This document shows positions 30,684 to 41,738 of a stretch of 64,000 nucleotides of DNA, piece by piece. The position numbers and the translations under genes were made by a program. The stretch's first letter is position 1. Every line of letters starts with the position of its first letter. The notes below the pieces were generated by a model, which was given only the letters and a program-made list of their open reading frames with translations, was not told the origin of the DNA and ran no database searches. The stretch is from Paracoccaceae bacterium (GTDB lineage Bacteria > Pseudomonadota > Alphaproteobacteria > Rhodobacterales > Rhodobacteraceae), in NCBI GenBank assembly GCA_011389685.1, contig JAABTV010000002.1, positions 1-64,000 on the forward strand. Reading direction: 5' to 3'.

Positions 30684-33164
30684 ATGAGCGATAGTGACGG
30701 CAAAAAGACATTGGGCCTCAAGGGCGGGCGTCCCGGTAGCGTAAAGCAGAGCTTTAGCCACGGGCGCACCAAGAATGTCGTGGTCGAAACCAAACGCAAG
30801 CGTATCGTCGCCAAGCCTGGTGCGGGCAAGCCCGTGTCGCCGACAACGAAACCGACGCCGGGCAATCCGGCCAAGCGCCCGGCAGGCATTTCCGATGCGG
30901 AGATGGAGCGCCGGATGAAGGCGCTTGCCGCGGCCAAGGCCCGGGAAGTCGAAGAGAGCGCCGAACGCGAGGCCGAGGAAAAGGCACGCGAGGAAGAGCG
31001 CCAGCGCCGCCGGGACGAGGCCGAACGCAAGGAACTTGAAGAGCGCGAGCGCGAGGAGGCCTTGAAGGCCAAGGCCGAGGAAGAGGCACGCGAGAAGCGC
31101 GAGGTCGAGGAAAGCGCCAAGCGCGCCGCGGCCGCGGCGGCCGCGCCGCCCGAGGATGCGGCGGCTGCACGATCGACCAAGCCGGCCGCCAAGCCCACCC
31201 CGGAACGCAAAACCGAACGCGACGACCGCAATCGCGGCGCCAAGGCGCGCGACGATGGTGGGCGCCGGTCCGGCAAGCTGACGCTCAACCAGGCGCTTTC
31301 GGGCGGCGAAGGTGGACGGCAGAAGTCGATGGCCGCGATGAAACGCAAGCAGGAGCGCGCCCGCCAGAAGGCGATGGGCGGCCAGGTCGAGCGCGAAAAG
31401 ATCATCCGCGAGGTCCAGATCCCCGACACGATCGTGGTGAGCGAACTGGCCAACCGGATGGCCGAACGGGTCGCCGATGTGGTGAAATCGCTCATGCAGA
31501 TGGGCATGATGGTCACGCAGAATCAGCCGATCGACGCCGAAACCGCGGAACTGATCGTCGAGGAGTTCGGCCACAAGGTGGTGCGCGTCTCGGATGCCGA
31601 TGTCGAGGATGTCATCAAGACCCGGGAGGATTCGCCCGACGACCTGAGGCCACGCCCGCCGGTGATCACGGTGATGGGCCATGTCGACCACGGCAAGACT
31701 TCGATTCTGGACGCGATTCGCCATGCCAAGGTGGTTTCGGGCGAGGCCGGCGGCATCACACAGCATATCGGCGCCTATCAGGTGACGACCGATCAGGGGG
31801 CGGTGCTGACCTTTCTCGACACGCCGGGTCACGCCGCCTTTACCTCGATGCGCTCACGCGGGGCGCATGTGACGGATATCGTGGTGCTTGTGGTGGCCGC
31901 GGATGACGCGGTGATGCCACAGACCATCGAGGCCATCGCCCACGCCAAGGCGGCGCAGGTTCCGATGATCGTGGCGATCAACAAATGTGACCTTCCGGCC
32001 GCCAACCCCGACAAGGTGCGCACCGACCTGCTTCAGCACGAGGTGGTTGTCGAGGCGATGTCGGGCGACGTGCAGGATGTCGAGGTCTCGGCCCAGACCG
32101 GCCAGGGTCTTGACGAATTGCTTGAGGCCATCGCGCTTCAATCCGAGATCCTTGAACTGAAGGCCAACCCGGATCGCGCCGCCGAAGGTGCCGTGATCGA
32201 GGCCCAGCTTGACGTTGGCCGCGGCCCGGTCGCCACGGTTCTGGTCCAGCGCGGAACGCTGCACCAGGGCGATGTGTTCGTCGTGGGCGAACAATATGGC
32301 AAGGTGCGCGCGCTGATCAACGACAAGGGCGAGCGCGTCAAGGAAGCCGGACCGTCGGTTCCGGTCGAGGTTCTGGGCTTGAACGGCACGCCCGAGGCGG
32401 GTGACGTTCTCAACGTGGTCAGCACCGAGGCGCAGGCGCGCGAGATCGCGGAATACCGCGAGGCGGCCGCCAAGGAAAAACGCGCCACAGCCGGGGCCGC
32501 GACGTCTCTGGAACAGCTCATGGCCAAGGCCAAGGAAGACGAGAGCGTCTCGGAGCTTCCCATCGTGGTCAAGGCGGACGTTCAGGGCAGCGCCGAAGCC
32601 ATCGTTCAGGCAATGGAAAAGATCGGCAACGAAGAGGTGCGCGTGCGGGTCCTGCATTCCGGCGTCGGGGCGATCACCGAAAGCGATATCGGCCTTGCAG
32701 AGGCATCGGGCGCACCGGTGATCGGGTTCAACGTGCGGGCCAATGCCCCGGCCCGCAACTCGGCCAACCAGAAAGGCGTCGAAATCCGTTACTACAGCGT
32801 GATTTACGACCTGGTTGACGACGTCAAGGCGGCGGCGAGCGGTCTTTTGTCGGCCGAGATCCGCGAGACCTTTATCGGCTATGCCGAGATCAGGGAAGTG
32901 TTCAAGGTGTCGGGTGTCGGCAAGGTGGCGGGTTGTCTTGTCACCGAAGGCATCGCCCGGCGCAGCGCCGGTGTGCGCCTCTTGCGCGACGATGTGGTGA
33001 TCCACGAAGGCACGCTCAAGACCCTCAAACGCTTCAAGGACGAGGTGTCCGAGGTCCAGTCGGGTCAGGAATGTGGCATGGCCTTCGAGAAATACGAAGA
33101 CATCCGCCCCGGCGACGTGATCGAGATCTTCGAGCGCCAGGAAGTCGAGCGCAAACTCGACTGA
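30684..33164 (+). CDS. infB: Translation initiation factor IF-2
   Basis: Charged N-terminus; [23 protein letters not shown]; operon position. Confidence 0.99.
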   Translation: MSDSDGKKTLGLKGGRPGSVKQSFSHGRTKNVVVETKRKRIVAKPGAGKPVSPTTKPTPGNPAKRPAGISDAEMERRMKALAAAKAREVEESAEREAEEKAREEERQRRRDEAERKELEEREREEALKAKAEEEAREKREVEESAKRAAAAAAAPPEDAAAARSTKPAAKPTPERKTERDDRNRGAKARDDGGRRSGKLTLNQALSGGEGGRQKSMAAMKRKQERARQKAMGGQVEREKIIREVQIPDTIVVSELANRMAERVADVVKSLMQMGMMVTQNQPIDAETAELIVEEFGHKVVRVSDADVEDVIKTREDSPDDLRPRPPVITVMGHVDHGKTSILDAIRHAKVVSGEAGGITQHIGAYQVTTDQGAVLTFLDTPGHAAFTSMRSRGAHVTDIVVLVVAADDAVMPQTIEAIAHAKAAQVPMIVAINKCDLPAANPDKVRTDLLQHEVVVEAMSGDVQDVEVSAQTGQGLDELLEAIALQSEILELKANPDRAAEGAVIEAQLDVGRGPVATVLVQRGTLHQGDVFVVGEQYGKVRALINDKGERVKEAGPSVPVEVLGLNGTPEAGDVLNVVSTEAQAREIAEYREAAAKEKRATAGAATSLEQLMAKAKEDESVSELPIVVKADVQGSAEAIVQAMEKIGNEEVRVRVLHSGVGAITESDIGLAEASGAPVIGFNVRANAPARNSANQKGVEIRYYSVIYDLVDDVKAAASGLLSAEIRETFIGYAEIREVFKVSGVGKVAGCLVTEGIARRSAGVRLLRDDVVIHEGTLKTLKRFKDEVSEVQSGQECGMAFEKYEDIRPGDVIEIFERQEVERKLD

Positions 33165-33190
33165 TCGAAAAAACCGGACGACAGGAAAGA

Positions 33191-33225
33191 AAACGGGGGC
33201 AGCCTTTACAGGGTGCCCCCGTTTT
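33191..33225. terminator. Probable bidirectional intrinsic terminator
   Basis: AAACGGGGGCA-12nt-TGCCCCCGTTTT, perfect 11-bp stem between infB (+) and the small ORF (-). Confidence 0.9.
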
Positions 33226-33257
33226 CATTATGCGGCAGCCGGCGGTTTGGTGGCCGG

Positions 33258-33392
33258 TCAGGCGACCTGATTGACCGGCTTGCCAGAGAATATCTGGCTT
33301 CCGACCCGGACCTGGATGCGCCCGTCAGGCAATTTTCCGACAAGGAATCCCTGCACCGAAACGCAGGATCCCATGATGATTGTATGCAGCAC
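33258..33392 (-). CDS. 44-aa small ORF (GTG start), not in the supplied track
   Basis: (M)LHTIIMGSCVSVQGFLVGKLPDGRIQVRVGSQIFSGKPVNQVA; GGGGAGG 7 nt upstream of GTG; terminator downstream. Confidence 0.65.
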   Translation of the reverse strand: MLHTIIMGSCVSVQGFLVGKLPDGRIQVRVGSQIFSGKPVNQVA

Positions 33393-33505
33393 GTCAAATC
33401 CTCCCCAATGGTTTGACACAGGGATTTAACCATAGAGAGGTTAACGAGACATCAACAATTTTCCATGAATCGGAAGTTTATTTCGCGGACCTGTCGAAAG
33501 AACGG

Positions 33506-33916
33506 CTACAGCCAATCGCGCAGAATCGGGATGAGCGGAATATCGGCGGGCGGCATGGGATAGCTGCGCAGATCAGCGGCGCGCACCCATTTCAGTGTCT
33601 GTCCTTCGCGCGCCTGCGGGATACCCTCCCATTTGCGGCAGACGAAAAGCGGCATCAGCAGGTGAAAGTCTTCATAGCTGTGCGAGGCGAAGGCGAGCGG
33701 CGCGAGGCAAGAGCCCCAGGTGTCGATGCCCAGCTCCTCCTGCAATTCGCGGATCAGCGCGTGTTCCGGGGTCTCGCCCGGTTCGAGTTTGCCACCCGGA
33801 AATTCCCAGAGGCCGGCCATGGATTTGCCCTCGGGGCGCTGCGCGAGCAGCACCCGACCGTCGATATCGACCAGCGCGACCGCAGCGACAAGCACGATGT
33901 TCACCGGCGCCATCAC
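33506..33916 (-). CDS. mutT: MutT-like 8-oxo-dGTP diphosphatase (NUDIX)
   Basis: LLAQRPEGKSMAGLWEFPGGKLEPGETPEHALIRELQEELGI. Confidence 0.93.
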   Translation of the reverse strand: MMAPVNIVLVAAVALVDIDGRVLLAQRPEGKSMAGLWEFPGGKLEPGETPEHALIRELQEELGIDTWGSCLAPLAFASHSYEDFHLLMPLFVCRKWEGIPQAREGQTLKWVRAADLRSYPMPPADIPLIPILRDWL

Positions 33917-35142
33917 GAGCGGTAGTCGGCGTTGATGTCGATATAGCCGTGGGTGAGATCGCAGGTCCAGACCGTGGCCGCACCCGCACCGAGGCCGATA
34001 TCGACGGAAATCACGATCTCGTCGCGCTTCATAAGGGCCGCGGCGTCTTCTTCGCGATAGCCCGGCGCGACCCAGCCCTTTTCGGCCACGAGAACATCAC
34101 CGAAGCGGATGCTGAGCCGGTCGCGGTCGGCAGCGGCGCCGGATTTGCCGACGGCCATGACGATGCGGCCCCAATTCGGGTCTTCGCCGGCGATGGCGGT
34201 CTTGACCAGCGGCGAGTTGGCGATGGAGAGCGCATGGGTTTTCGCATCCGACTCCGAGGCCGCGCCGGTGACGGTGATTTCAACGAATTTGGTGGCGCCT
34301 TCGCCGTCGCGCACGACCTGATGGGCGAGGTCGCGCATGACCGAGTGGAGCGCGCTGCGAAACCCTGTATCGTCGGCGTCGATTTCGATCCCGCTGGCCC
34401 CGGTAGCGGCCAGCAGCAGGGTGTCGGAGGTCGAGGTGTCACTGTCGACAGTAATCGAGTTGAAGGTCGGGCCGGTGAGATCGGTCAGCATCGCCTGAAG
34501 CGCGGGTTGGGCCACCGCCGCGTCGGTGAAGATATAGACCAGCATCGTCGCCATGTCGGGCGCGATCATGCCCGAGCCCTTGGCGATGCCGGCGATGTTC
34601 ACCGTCTTGCCGTCGCGTTTGACGCTGGCCGAGGCGCCCTTGGGAAAGGTGTCGGTGGTCATGATCGCCCGTGCGGCGGCCTCGATGCCGGCCTCATCGA
34701 GAGCGGCGGCGAGTCCGGAGAGTTTCGAGGTGATCCGCTCATCGGGCAGCACCTCGCCGATAACCCCGGTGGATGCGGAAAAGACGCGCGCCTCTGGCAG
34801 GTCGAGCGCGTCGGCCACGCCCCGGGTCACGCGGCGCGCGGCCGACGTGCCGTTGGTGCCGGTGAACGCGTTGGCATTGCCCGAATTGACGATGATCGCC
34901 GCGCCGGCGGTCGCGTCGCCGCCGATCTTGGCCTGGCAATCGAGCACCGCGGCGGACCGGGTGGCCGACCGGGTGAACACCCCGGCGATTGACGTGCCGG
35001 GGGCCAGCCGGGCCAGCATGACGTCGGGGCGCCCGGCATAGCGCACCCCGGCGGCGACGGTTGCAAACGCGACCCCGCCGATCACCGGAAGGGGCGGAAA
35101 GCCCGCAGGCGCGAGCGGCGAGCGTTTCAGCGTCTTGGCCAA
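33913..35142 (-). CDS. argJ: Bifunctional ornithine acetyltransferase / N-acetylglutamate synthase
   Basis: KGSGMIAPDMATMLVYIFTDAAV; ANPNWGRI-like EDPNWGRIVMAVG. Confidence 0.97.
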   Translation of the reverse strand: MAKTLKRSPLAPAGFPPLPVIGGVAFATVAAGVRYAGRPDVMLARLAPGTSIAGVFTRSATRSAAVLDCQAKIGGDATAGAAIIVNSGNANAFTGTNGTSAARRVTRGVADALDLPEARVFSASTGVIGEVLPDERITSKLSGLAAALDEAGIEAAARAIMTTDTFPKGASASVKRDGKTVNIAGIAKGSGMIAPDMATMLVYIFTDAAVAQPALQAMLTDLTGPTFNSITVDSDTSTSDTLLLAATGASGIEIDADDTGFRSALHSVMRDLAHQVVRDGEGATKFVEITVTGAASESDAKTHALSIANSPLVKTAIAGEDPNWGRIVMAVGKSGAAADRDRLSIRFGDVLVAEKGWVAPGYREEDAAALMKRDEIVISVDIGLGAGAATVWTCDLTHGYIDINADYRS

Positions 35143-35146
35143 GAGA

Positions 35147-36004
35147 TCAGTTCTCCAGAAGGGAGGTGTCTTTCAGGATCGCCGGATCAATACCGCTTTC
35201 GCCGGACCGGTCAATGGTGGCGTCTTCGGTCAGCTGGTTGATGCGGGCCTGGATCACCTCGGTCTGAAGCTCGGTCTCGAGGTCGGCGCGGACGTCTTCG
35301 AACGTGGGCGCGTCCTTGGCTCGGGTCTCGTTGAGCCTGATCACATGCCAGCCGAACTGGGTCTCGATCGGGGCGGAGAGCCCGCCGGTGTCGAGTGCCA
35401 GCACCGCCTCTTCGAAAGCGGGGACCATCATGCCCTCGCTGAACCAGCCCAGATCGCCGCCATTGGGGCCGGAGGGGCCGGTTGATTTCTCGCGCGCGAG
35501 TGCGGCGAAATCGGCGCCGCCTTCAAGCTCGGACAGGATCGCCCTGGCCTCGTCCTCGGTTTCGACGAGGATATGGGCGGCATTGTATTCCTTGCCCGGG
35601 GTCGCGTCGGCATATTGCTTTTCATAGGCCGCGCGCAGCACCTCGTCAGAGAGCGTGGAGTCCAGAACCGTCTGGATTGCCTCGGCGGCCATGAGCGAGC
35701 GTTCCTCGTTTTCCAGCGCGGTCTTGACCCGGTCGGGCATGGCGCCGTCGAAGGATTGCATCAGGACGGTCTGATTCACGAGTTGGTCGAGCACGCCCTG
35801 AAACAGAACCTCATCGGGAAGCTGGGAATATTGCTGCGGCAGGTTGCTGCGCACGAGGATCATGTGCCCGAGCGTGATTTCGGTGCCATTGACGGTGGCG
35901 ACCACCGTGTCGGCCGCTGGCGCGTCCTCGGCCATGAGCGGCGCGGTGCCGGTAACGGCCAGCGCGAAAAGTGGTGCGGCGAGGAAAGAGAGATGTTTCG
36001 ACAT
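35147..36004 (-). CDS. Periplasmic parvulin-type peptidyl-prolyl isomerase
   Basis: Signal peptide; [47 protein letters not shown]. Confidence 0.93.
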   Translation of the reverse strand: MSKHLSFLAAPLFALAVTGTAPLMAEDAPAADTVVATVNGTEITLGHMILVRSNLPQQYSQLPDEVLFQGVLDQLVNQTVLMQSFDGAMPDRVKTALENEERSLMAAEAIQTVLDSTLSDEVLRAAYEKQYADATPGKEYNAAHILVETEDEARAILSELEGGADFAALAREKSTGPSGPNGGDLGWFSEGMMVPAFEEAVLALDTGGLSAPIETQFGWHVIRLNETRAKDAPTFEDVRADLETELQTEVIQARINQLTEDATIDRSGESGIDPAILKDTSLLEN

Positions 36005-36042
36005 CGTGTTGTCCTTTGCTGTTATCGCGCGGGAACGCGACG

Positions 36043-36071
36043 TTGACACTGCCAGAGCCGCCCCTTACATC
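36043..36071 (+). promoter_or_regulatory. Candidate sigma70 promoter for secA (TTGACA-N17-TACATC)
   Basis: Motif and spacing in the divergent intergenic region. Confidence 0.55.
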
Positions 36072-36182
36072 GCCTTAAGTCACAGGCAAAAGCCGCTCTT
36101 TGGCGCCCGTTGTAGGGGCTGCGAAATAGAGGGGCAAGCAGTTGCCGCCCACGATAACGTCAATAGCCGGATCGGATGGAAC

Positions 36183-38885
36183 ATGCTTGGATTTGGAACG
36201 CTAACGAAAAAGGTCTTCGGAACGCCGAATGACCGGAAGATCAAGGCGACCCGTCCGATCATCGACAAGATCAACGCACTGGAACCCGAGTTCGAGGCCC
36301 TTTCGGATGAGGGGCTGAAGGACAAGACGAAAGAATTCGCCGAACGCGCGAAGGGCGGCGAGAGCCTTGACGATCTGTTGCCCGAAGCCTTTGCCAATTG
36401 TCGCGAGGCGGCGCGGCGTGCGCTTGGTCTGCGGGCCTTTGACGTGCAGTTGATGGGCGGAATCTTCCTGCATCAGGGCAATATCAGCGAGATGAAGACC
36501 GGCGAGGGCAAGACGCTGGTTGCGACCCTTCCGGCCTATCTCAATGCCCTGACCGGCAAGGGCGTGCATATCGTCACGGTCAACGACTATCTCGCCAAGC
36601 GTGACGCGGAGTGGATGGGCAAGGTTTACGGTGCGCTGGGCATGACCACCGGCGTGATCTATCCGCAGCAACCCGAGGCCGAGAAGCGCGATGCCTATGG
36701 CTGTGACGTGACCTATGCCACCAATAACGAGCTGGGTTTCGATTACCTGCGCGACAACATGAAAGCCTCGCTCGAGGAGATGGCGCAGCGCGAGCATGGA
36801 TTTGCCATCGTGGACGAGGTCGACAGCATCCTGATCGACGAGGCGCGCACGCCGCTGATCATCTCGGGGCCGTCGCAGGATCGGTCCGACCTTTACGTGT
36901 CGGTTGACCGGCTGATTCCCGATCTGCAGGAAGAGCATTTCACGATCGACGAAAAGACCCGGAACGTGACCTTTACCGACGAAGGCAACGAGTGGCTGGA
37001 ACAGCAACTCAGGGCGCGCGGGCTTCTTCCCGAGGATCAGAGCCTTTACGACCCGGAAAGCACGACCATCGTGCATCACGTCAATCAGGGCCTGCGTGCG
37101 CACAAGCTTTTCACCAAGGACAAGGACTACATCGTCCGCGATGGCGACGTGGTGCTGATCGACGAGTTCACCGGGCGGATGATGCCGGGGCGGCGGTTGT
37201 CGGACGGGCTTCACCAGGCGATCGAGGCCAAGGAGGGCTGTAACATCCAGCCCGAGAACATCACCCTCGCCTCGGTGACGTTCCAGAACTATTTCCGGCT
37301 TTACGAGAAACTGTCGGGCATGACCGGCACGGCGGTTACGGAAGCCGCGGAATTCGCCGAGATCTATGGCCTGGGCGTGGTCGAGGTGCCGACCAACCAG
37401 CCGATCGCCCGGGTCGACGAGGACGATGCGGTCTATCGCACCACGGGCGAGAAATACGACGCCGTTGTCGAGACCATCCGGGAGGCCAACGCCAAGGGCC
37501 AGCCGCTTCTGGTCGGCACGACGAGTATCGAGAAATCCGAGCTTCTGTCGGAGATGCTGACCAAGGCCGAGATCAAGCACAACGTGCTGAACGCGCGCCA
37601 GCACGAGAAAGAGGCACAGATCATCGCCGATGCCGGCAAGTTCGGCGCGGTGACCATCGCCACGAACATGGCCGGGCGCGGCACCGACATCAAACTGGGC
37701 GGCAATGTCGATTTCACGATCATGGAAGCGATCGAGGCCGACCCGGAGACCAACCCGGAAGAGATCCGCGCCCGGATCGAGGCCGAGCATGCCGAGGACG
37801 AGAAAAAGGTCAAGGAGGCCGGGGGCCTGTTCGTTCTGGCCACCGAACGGCATGAGAGCCGGCGCATCGACAACCAGTTGCGCGGCCGGTCGGGCCGTCA
37901 GGGCGACCCGGGGCGCAGCGCGTTCTTCCTGAGCCTCGAGGATGACCTGATGCGCATCTTCGGGTCCGAGCGGCTTGACAAGGTGCTGTCGAAACTGGGG
38001 ATGAAAGAGGGCGAGGCCATCGTCCACCCCTGGGTCAACAAGAGCCTAGAGCGCGCGCAGGCCAAGGTCGAGGCGCGCAATTTCGACATCCGCAAGCAGC
38101 TCTTGAAATACGATGACGTGATGAACGAGCAGCGCAAGGTCGTGTTCAAGCAGCGGCTCGACATCATGAAGGCCGAAGACCTGTCGGGCATCGTGCGCGA
38201 CATGCGCAACGAGGTGATCGACGATCTGGTCGAAACCTATATCCCGCCCAAGAGCTATGCCGATCAGTGGGATGGCGAGGGGCTTTATGCCGCGGCGCTG
38301 GAGCATCTGGGCATTGACGTGCCGGTGATCGAATGGGTTGCCGAGGAAGGTGTGGACGACGACGAGATTACCGAGCGGCTTGAAAAGGCCAGCGACGAGT
38401 TCATGGCCAAGAAGGCCGCCGCGTTCGGCCCCGAGAACATGCGCTCGATCGAGAAGCAGGTTCTGCTTCAGACCATCGACACGAAATGGCGCGAACATCT
38501 GTTGACGCTCGAACATCTGCGCAGCGTCGTCGGGTTTCGCGGCTACGCCCAGCGCGACCCGCTGAACGAATACAAGACCGAGGGCTTTCAGCTGTTCCAG
38601 GGGATGCTCGACAGTCTGCGCACCGATGTGACCAAGACGCTGGCGCAGGTGCGACCGCTGAGCGAGGAAGAACAGGCCCAGATGATGGCGGAGATGCAAC
38701 AGCAGCGGCAAGCGCTGGACCAGCAGACCGAGGCGGCGACGGCCGGTGCCGCGCCGAACCCCGAAGCCGCCGCCGAAGGGTTTGACGAAAACGACCCGTC
38801 GACATGGGGCAACCCGGGACGGAACGCGCCCTGCCCCTGTGGATCGGGCAAGAAGTTCAAGCATTGCCACGGGCGGTTCCTGTAA
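36183..38885 (+). CDS. secA: Preprotein translocase subunit SecA
   Basis: [40 protein letters not shown]-terminal [14 protein letters not shown]. Confidence 0.99.
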   Translation: MLGFGTLTKKVFGTPNDRKIKATRPIIDKINALEPEFEALSDEGLKDKTKEFAERAKGGESLDDLLPEAFANCREAARRALGLRAFDVQLMGGIFLHQGNISEMKTGEGKTLVATLPAYLNALTGKGVHIVTVNDYLAKRDAEWMGKVYGALGMTTGVIYPQQPEAEKRDAYGCDVTYATNNELGFDYLRDNMKASLEEMAQREHGFAIVDEVDSILIDEARTPLIISGPSQDRSDLYVSVDRLIPDLQEEHFTIDEKTRNVTFTDEGNEWLEQQLRARGLLPEDQSLYDPESTTIVHHVNQGLRAHKLFTKDKDYIVRDGDVVLIDEFTGRMMPGRRLSDGLHQAIEAKEGCNIQPENITLASVTFQNYFRLYEKLSGMTGTAVTEAAEFAEIYGLGVVEVPTNQPIARVDEDDAVYRTTGEKYDAVVETIREANAKGQPLLVGTTSIEKSELLSEMLTKAEIKHNVLNARQHEKEAQIIADAGKFGAVTIATNMAGRGTDIKLGGNVDFTIMEAIEADPETNPEEIRARIEAEHAEDEKKVKEAGGLFVLATERHESRRIDNQLRGRSGRQGDPGRSAFFLSLEDDLMRIFGSERLDKVLSKLGMKEGEAIVHPWVNKSLERAQAKVEARNFDIRKQLLKYDDVMNEQRKVVFKQRLDIMKAEDLSGIVRDMRNEVIDDLVETYIPPKSYADQWDGEGLYAAALEHLGIDVPVIEWVAEEGVDDDEITERLEKASDEFMAKKAAAFGPENMRSIEKQVLLQTIDTKWREHLLTLEHLRSVVGFRGYAQRDPLNEYKTEGFQLFQGMLDSLRTDVTKTLAQVRPLSEEEQAQMMAEMQQQRQALDQQTEAATAGAAPNPEAAAEGFDENDPSTWGNPGRNAPCPCGSGKKFKHCHGRFL

Positions 38886-38991
38886 GCCCGAATCTGCCAT
38901 GAAGGGGTCAAGATGACTCCTTCAACGGGCCACAACGGTGCCGTTTTTCCTGTTGATACTCACTCGGAACGAATGGGTAGTGGAGGCAGAC

Positions 38992-40140
38992 ATGCCGGAC
39001 CGGAAACGATTGATCACCATTGGCGGCACGTTGTGCGCGATTGCCGGAATCGGCTTTTTCATGCAGAATGGCCAGTCGGGTCCGAGCCAGGCCGGGCTGA
39101 ACAGGAGCGCGCCCGAACCGGCGCAGGAAATGCTCGATCTGTCCAGCGCCGAACTGACCGCGTCCGACACGATTGGCACATCCGCCGGGATTGCCCCGCC
39201 AGAACCGGACGCCGCCCCGATGGAAATTGCCGCGCTGGACGACGTGCCCAGGGCGCAGGCGCCGGCCATGACTCCGCCGGGAATGCCGGAAAACGCGCCA
39301 ATGGCCCCGGCGCCTGAGCTGGAACAACAGGCAGAGACCGACCAGACCGCGCCCGAAACCGCGGAGCAGGTCGCCGCAAGGGGCGATGCGGTGATCATGG
39401 TCGAACCCGAAACCGATCGCGCGACTGCGAGCGAGACCCCAGGGTCCGACGGCATGACCGGGTGCGATCCGTCCATGGAGCTTGAAACCATCGCGGCGGC
39501 GATGGTCAGGGTGGTCGTGGATGCGCAATGTCTCCCCAATGAGCGGGTGACACTGGAGCATTCCGGCATGAGCTTTACCGAAGCGACGGACGCCGAGGGC
39601 ATGCTCGATATCACGGTGCCCGCGCTTGCCGAAGAAGCACAGATCACCGCAACGTTCCGCGACGGTCATGCGGTATTCGCCTCGACCATGGTCAACTCTC
39701 TGGCATTTTATGACCGGGCGGTGATCCAGTCGGACAGCGAAAGCGCGATCACGCTTCACGCACTGGAATATGGCGCGGGCTATTCCGATACCGGCCACAT
39801 CTGGTCCGGGGCCGCCGGCGGCATCGAGAACGCCGCGACCGGTAAGGGTGGCTTTCTGATCACGCTGGGCGATTCGACGATGGACAAGGCCCGGATTGCC
39901 GAGGTTTACACCTTTCCCACCGGTATTGCGCGGGATGACGGCCTGGTCGAACTGAGCGTCGAGATCGAAGTGACGGAATACAATTGCGCCCGCGCGCTGA
40001 ATGCGGAGGCTTTTCAGATCGGCGCGAGTGGGGGTCTGACGGTTCAGTCGCTCGATCTGACCATGCCGGATTGCGATGCGATCGGCGACTTTCTGGTGTT
40101 GAAAAACCTCGTCAATGACCTGAAAGTGGCACGCAACTGA
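38992..40140 (+). CDS. Hypothetical exported/anchored protein with proline-acidic linker
   Basis: N-terminal hydrophobic segment, P/A/E-rich region, C-terminal domain with YGAGYSDTGHIWSG; immediately follows secA. Confidence 0.75.
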   Translation: MPDRKRLITIGGTLCAIAGIGFFMQNGQSGPSQAGLNRSAPEPAQEMLDLSSAELTASDTIGTSAGIAPPEPDAAPMEIAALDDVPRAQAPAMTPPGMPENAPMAPAPELEQQAETDQTAPETAEQVAARGDAVIMVEPETDRATASETPGSDGMTGCDPSMELETIAAAMVRVVVDAQCLPNERVTLEHSGMSFTEATDAEGMLDITVPALAEEAQITATFRDGHAVFASTMVNSLAFYDRAVIQSDSESAITLHALEYGAGYSDTGHIWSGAAGGIENAATGKGGFLITLGDSTMDKARIAEVYTFPTGIARDDGLVELSVEIEVTEYNCARALNAEAFQIGASGGLTVQSLDLTMPDCDAIGDFLVLKNLVNDLKVARN

Positions 40141-40171
40141 GTTCGCCACTTTCGCCACGATCGGGGTCATC

Positions 40172-41734
40172 TTGAAATCAACGATCTGTGCGGCGGTCTT
40201 CGCCGCACTTTTCCTTTTGGCAACGGGTCTGCCCGTGTCCGCCGACGACGTGACCCTCAGGTCGAGCGACGGGGCGATCGAGCTTTCCGGCACGTTGCTG
40301 AGTTTCGACGGCCAATTCTATCGCGTCGAAACCATCTATGGCGAGTTGACCGTGGACGGGTCGGGCGTCACATGCGACGGACCGGGCTGTCCCAACCTGA
40401 TTGATTTCGTTGCCGAATTGAGCATCTCGGGCGCAGCGACAATGGGTGATCTGCTGATGCCCGCCCTGATCGAAGCCTTTGCCCTGCGCAACGGGATGGA
40501 TGCCCGACGCGATGATGAAAGCGAGACCACGTTTGTCTACGTCCTGTCGGACCGGACCGACGGTGCGGAAAAGGGGCGGTTTCGGTTCAGGTTGACCAAT
40601 ACCGACGAAGGCTTTGCCGATCTTCTGGCCGATGAGGCCGATATTGCCATGGCCCTGCGCGAGATCCGGCCGGAAGAGGTGCGCTTTGCCCGGGATGCGG
40701 GGCTGGGCGATCTGACGGGTCGGGCGCGCAGCCGGGTGCTGGCATTGGACGCCCTGGTGGCGGTGGTGGCGCCGGGGAACCCGGTCGAGAGCATCAGTAT
40801 TGTCGAGCTTTCGCAAGCGTTTGCAGGCCAGATCGACAATTGGCAGGATCTGGGCGGGCCGGATGCACCGATCAGCCTGCATTTGCGCGATGCCGCCTCG
40901 GGGACGGGACAGGCGGTCGAGGATCGCCTTTTGCATCCGGCCGGGCTTGACCTCGCTGCGACGGCCAGGCGCCACCGGAGCGACAGCGCGCTGGCCAGTG
41001 CCGTGGCGGCGGATCCGTTTGCCCTGGGCATTGCGAGCAGATCCGCGATCGGGAACGCGCAAGCCCTTGTTCTAAAGGGACGTTGCGGGTTCTCCCTTGC
41101 GGCCACGCGGCGCACGATCAAGACCGAGGACTATCCGCTGACCGCGCCGATGTTCCTCTATCTTCCGGCGCGACGTCTGCCAAAGCTGGCGCGCGATTTC
41201 CTGTCATACACCCGCACGGCACAGGCCCAGATGGTGACCCGCAGGGCGGGTTTCATAGACCAGACTCCCGAAGAGATCGCCATCCGGGCGCAGGGCGATC
41301 GGCTGGCCAATGCGATTGCCGGGGCGGGGCCGGAAATCGGGTTGGGCGAGCTTCAGGCGATGCTTGAAAGACTGGGCGATATGAAGCGGTTATCCACATC
41401 CTTTCGGTTCGAGGCCGGGTCGGTCAAGCTCGATGCGCAATCGCGGTCGAACGTCGAATTGCTGGCCCGGGCGCTGGAGGCGGGGCGCTATGACGGGCGC
41501 GAGATCCTGTTCGTCGGGTTCAGCGACGGCGTGGGGCCGGCGGGGCCCAACCTGACGATTTCCGAACGCCGGGCCAAGGCCGTGGAGAAGGCCGTGCGCG
41601 GTACGGCGGAGACCGCGAATTTCGACCGTTTGGCAATGGGTTACACGGGATTCGGCGAGGCCATGCCAATGGCCTGTGACGATAGCGACTGGGGTCGGCA
41701 GGTGAACCGGCGGGTCGAGGTCTGGTTGCGATAG
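40172..41734 (+). CDS. PstS-like substrate-binding protein fused to OmpA C-terminal domain
   Basis: Signal peptide; substrate-binding-like core (LRDAASGTGQAVEDRLL); C-terminal FEAGSVKLDAQSRSNVELLARAL...LTISERRAKAVEKAV...NRRVEVWL. Confidence 0.85.
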   Translation: MKSTICAAVFAALFLLATGLPVSADDVTLRSSDGAIELSGTLLSFDGQFYRVETIYGELTVDGSGVTCDGPGCPNLIDFVAELSISGAATMGDLLMPALIEAFALRNGMDARRDDESETTFVYVLSDRTDGAEKGRFRFRLTNTDEGFADLLADEADIAMALREIRPEEVRFARDAGLGDLTGRARSRVLALDALVAVVAPGNPVESISIVELSQAFAGQIDNWQDLGGPDAPISLHLRDAASGTGQAVEDRLLHPAGLDLAATARRHRSDSALASAVAADPFALGIASRSAIGNAQALVLKGRCGFSLAATRRTIKTEDYPLTAPMFLYLPARRLPKLARDFLSYTRTAQAQMVTRRAGFIDQTPEEIAIRAQGDRLANAIAGAGPEIGLGELQAMLERLGDMKRLSTSFRFEAGSVKLDAQSRSNVELLARALEAGRYDGREILFVGFSDGVGPAGPNLTISERRAKAVEKAVRGTAETANFDRLAMGYTGFGEAMPMACDDSDWGRQVNRRVEVWLR

Positions 41735-41738
41735 GGGG

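Noticed and set aside
33206-33433. 75-aa tracked minus-strand ORF after infB
   Set aside because: Runs through the bidirectional terminator in an alternate frame; the 44-aa GTG ORF at 33258-33392 has the better RBS and composition.
33426-33444. CtrA box
   Set aside because: The two TTAA half-sites are 11 bp apart and inverted, not the expected direct TTAA-N7-TTAA.
36201-38027. 608-aa minus-strand ORF antisense to secA
   Set aside because: Shadow ORF opposite SecA.
38938-38992. Upstream start for the post-secA hypothetical protein (MPFFLLILTRNEW...)
   Set aside because: Start at 38992 (MPDRKRLITIGG) gives a normal N-terminal anchor and a preceding GGAGG.
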